Of a stretch of 5,714 nucleotides of DNA, positions 5,591 through 5,714 are shown piece after piece. The position numbers and the translations under genes were made by a program. Source of the stretch: Thermaceae bacterium (GTDB taxonomy: Bacteria; Deinococcota; Deinococci; Deinococcales; Marinithermaceae); the NCBI GenBank assembly GCA_015490435.1, contig WFXV01000101.1:1-5714 (forward strand), read 5' to 3'. The notes under the pieces are model-generated. The model was given only the letters and a program-made list of their open reading frames with translations, had not been told where the DNA came from and made no database searches. The number at the start of each line of letters is the position of its first letter. Within the stretch, counting starts at the first letter, position 1.

Positions 5591-5714
5591 TGCGTGGGCC
5601 CGTCGTTCTGCTCTGGCTCTTTTCGCTGGCCTTTGCCCTTGAGCTCCGGGTCCTCCTCTTCGAGGCGCCGGAGGGGGAGGTCCGGCTCTTCGGCTCCCAC
5701 GCGGTCTGGGGCCC
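5587..5714 (+). CDS. Secreted protein, N-terminal fragment; possible SpoIID/LytB-domain protein
   Basis: The frame opens at ATG 5587, overlapping the CRP/FNR stop (ATGA), with a second in-frame ATG at 5590; it runs off the window after 42 complete codons. Residues 1-18 (MMRGPVVLLWLFSLAFAL) are a clear signal peptide with a likely cut after AFA or FAL. The mature part starts ELRVLLFEAPEGEVRLFGSH. A short 'LRVLL' strand directly after the signal followed by 'EVRLFGSH' resembles the beginning of SpoIID/LytB-domain cell-wall proteins, but 24 mature residues are too few to decide. The tight overlap suggests it is cotranscribed with the regulator. Confidence 0.6.
   Translation, partial: MMRGPVVLLWLFSLAFALELRVLLFEAPEGEVRLFGSHAVWG

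Overview
The window looks like a chromosomal piece from a GC-rich member of the Thermaceae (Deinococcota; Thermus, Oceanithermus or Marinithermus type). Three things point there. The MqnD protein closely resembles the Thermus thermophilus futalosine-pathway enzyme as I remember it. Codon third positions are strongly G/C. Several genes appear to start with little or no leader, with a -10-like hexamer just upstream of the start codon, which is common in this phylum. The genus is an inference.

Layout. Positions 1-3444 hold three minus-strand genes in one compact operon, transcribed right to left. First is a 12-helix MMPL/RND-superfamily exporter (3444-1198). Second is a secreted LolA-like 'outer membrane lipoprotein-sorting' protein (1205-462), whose ATG overlaps the exporter's end. 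Third is the N-terminal part of a secreted, probably outer-membrane protein (from 445 leftward). The third gene is interrupted by a perfect 110-bp inverted repeat (1-110 against 156-265) that reaches the window edge. This is most simply a fold-back assembly or amplification artefact at a contig end.

Positions 3445-3526 are a divergent control region. It carries a consensus-like minus-strand promoter for the export operon, a 15-bp near-palindrome lying on its -35 box, an inverted copy of one half-site, and a weaker plus-strand extended -10 promoter. The plus strand then holds a TetR-family regulator (GTG at 3527), mqnD (ATGA overlap at 4111), a CRP/FNR-family regulator (4946), and the first 42 codons of a secreted protein (5587 to the window end). 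All are packed with overlaps or a 10-base gap.

How the genes may work together. The TetR protein is the obvious candidate repressor of the divergent exporter operon and of itself. The exporter, the LolA-like carrier and the outer-membrane protein look like one envelope-trafficking unit, probably for a lipid or other hydrophobic cargo; the cargo cannot be read from sequence. mqnD (menaquinone biosynthesis) is joined to the TetR gene by stop/start overlap, so regulator level and quinone synthesis may be coupled. There are no tRNA or rRNA genes, CRISPR arrays, insertion sequences or clear terminators, and no intergenic stretch longer than about 85 bases. I found no clearly novel defence or mobile system. 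The main points of interest are the operator region, the export operon and the terminal palindrome.
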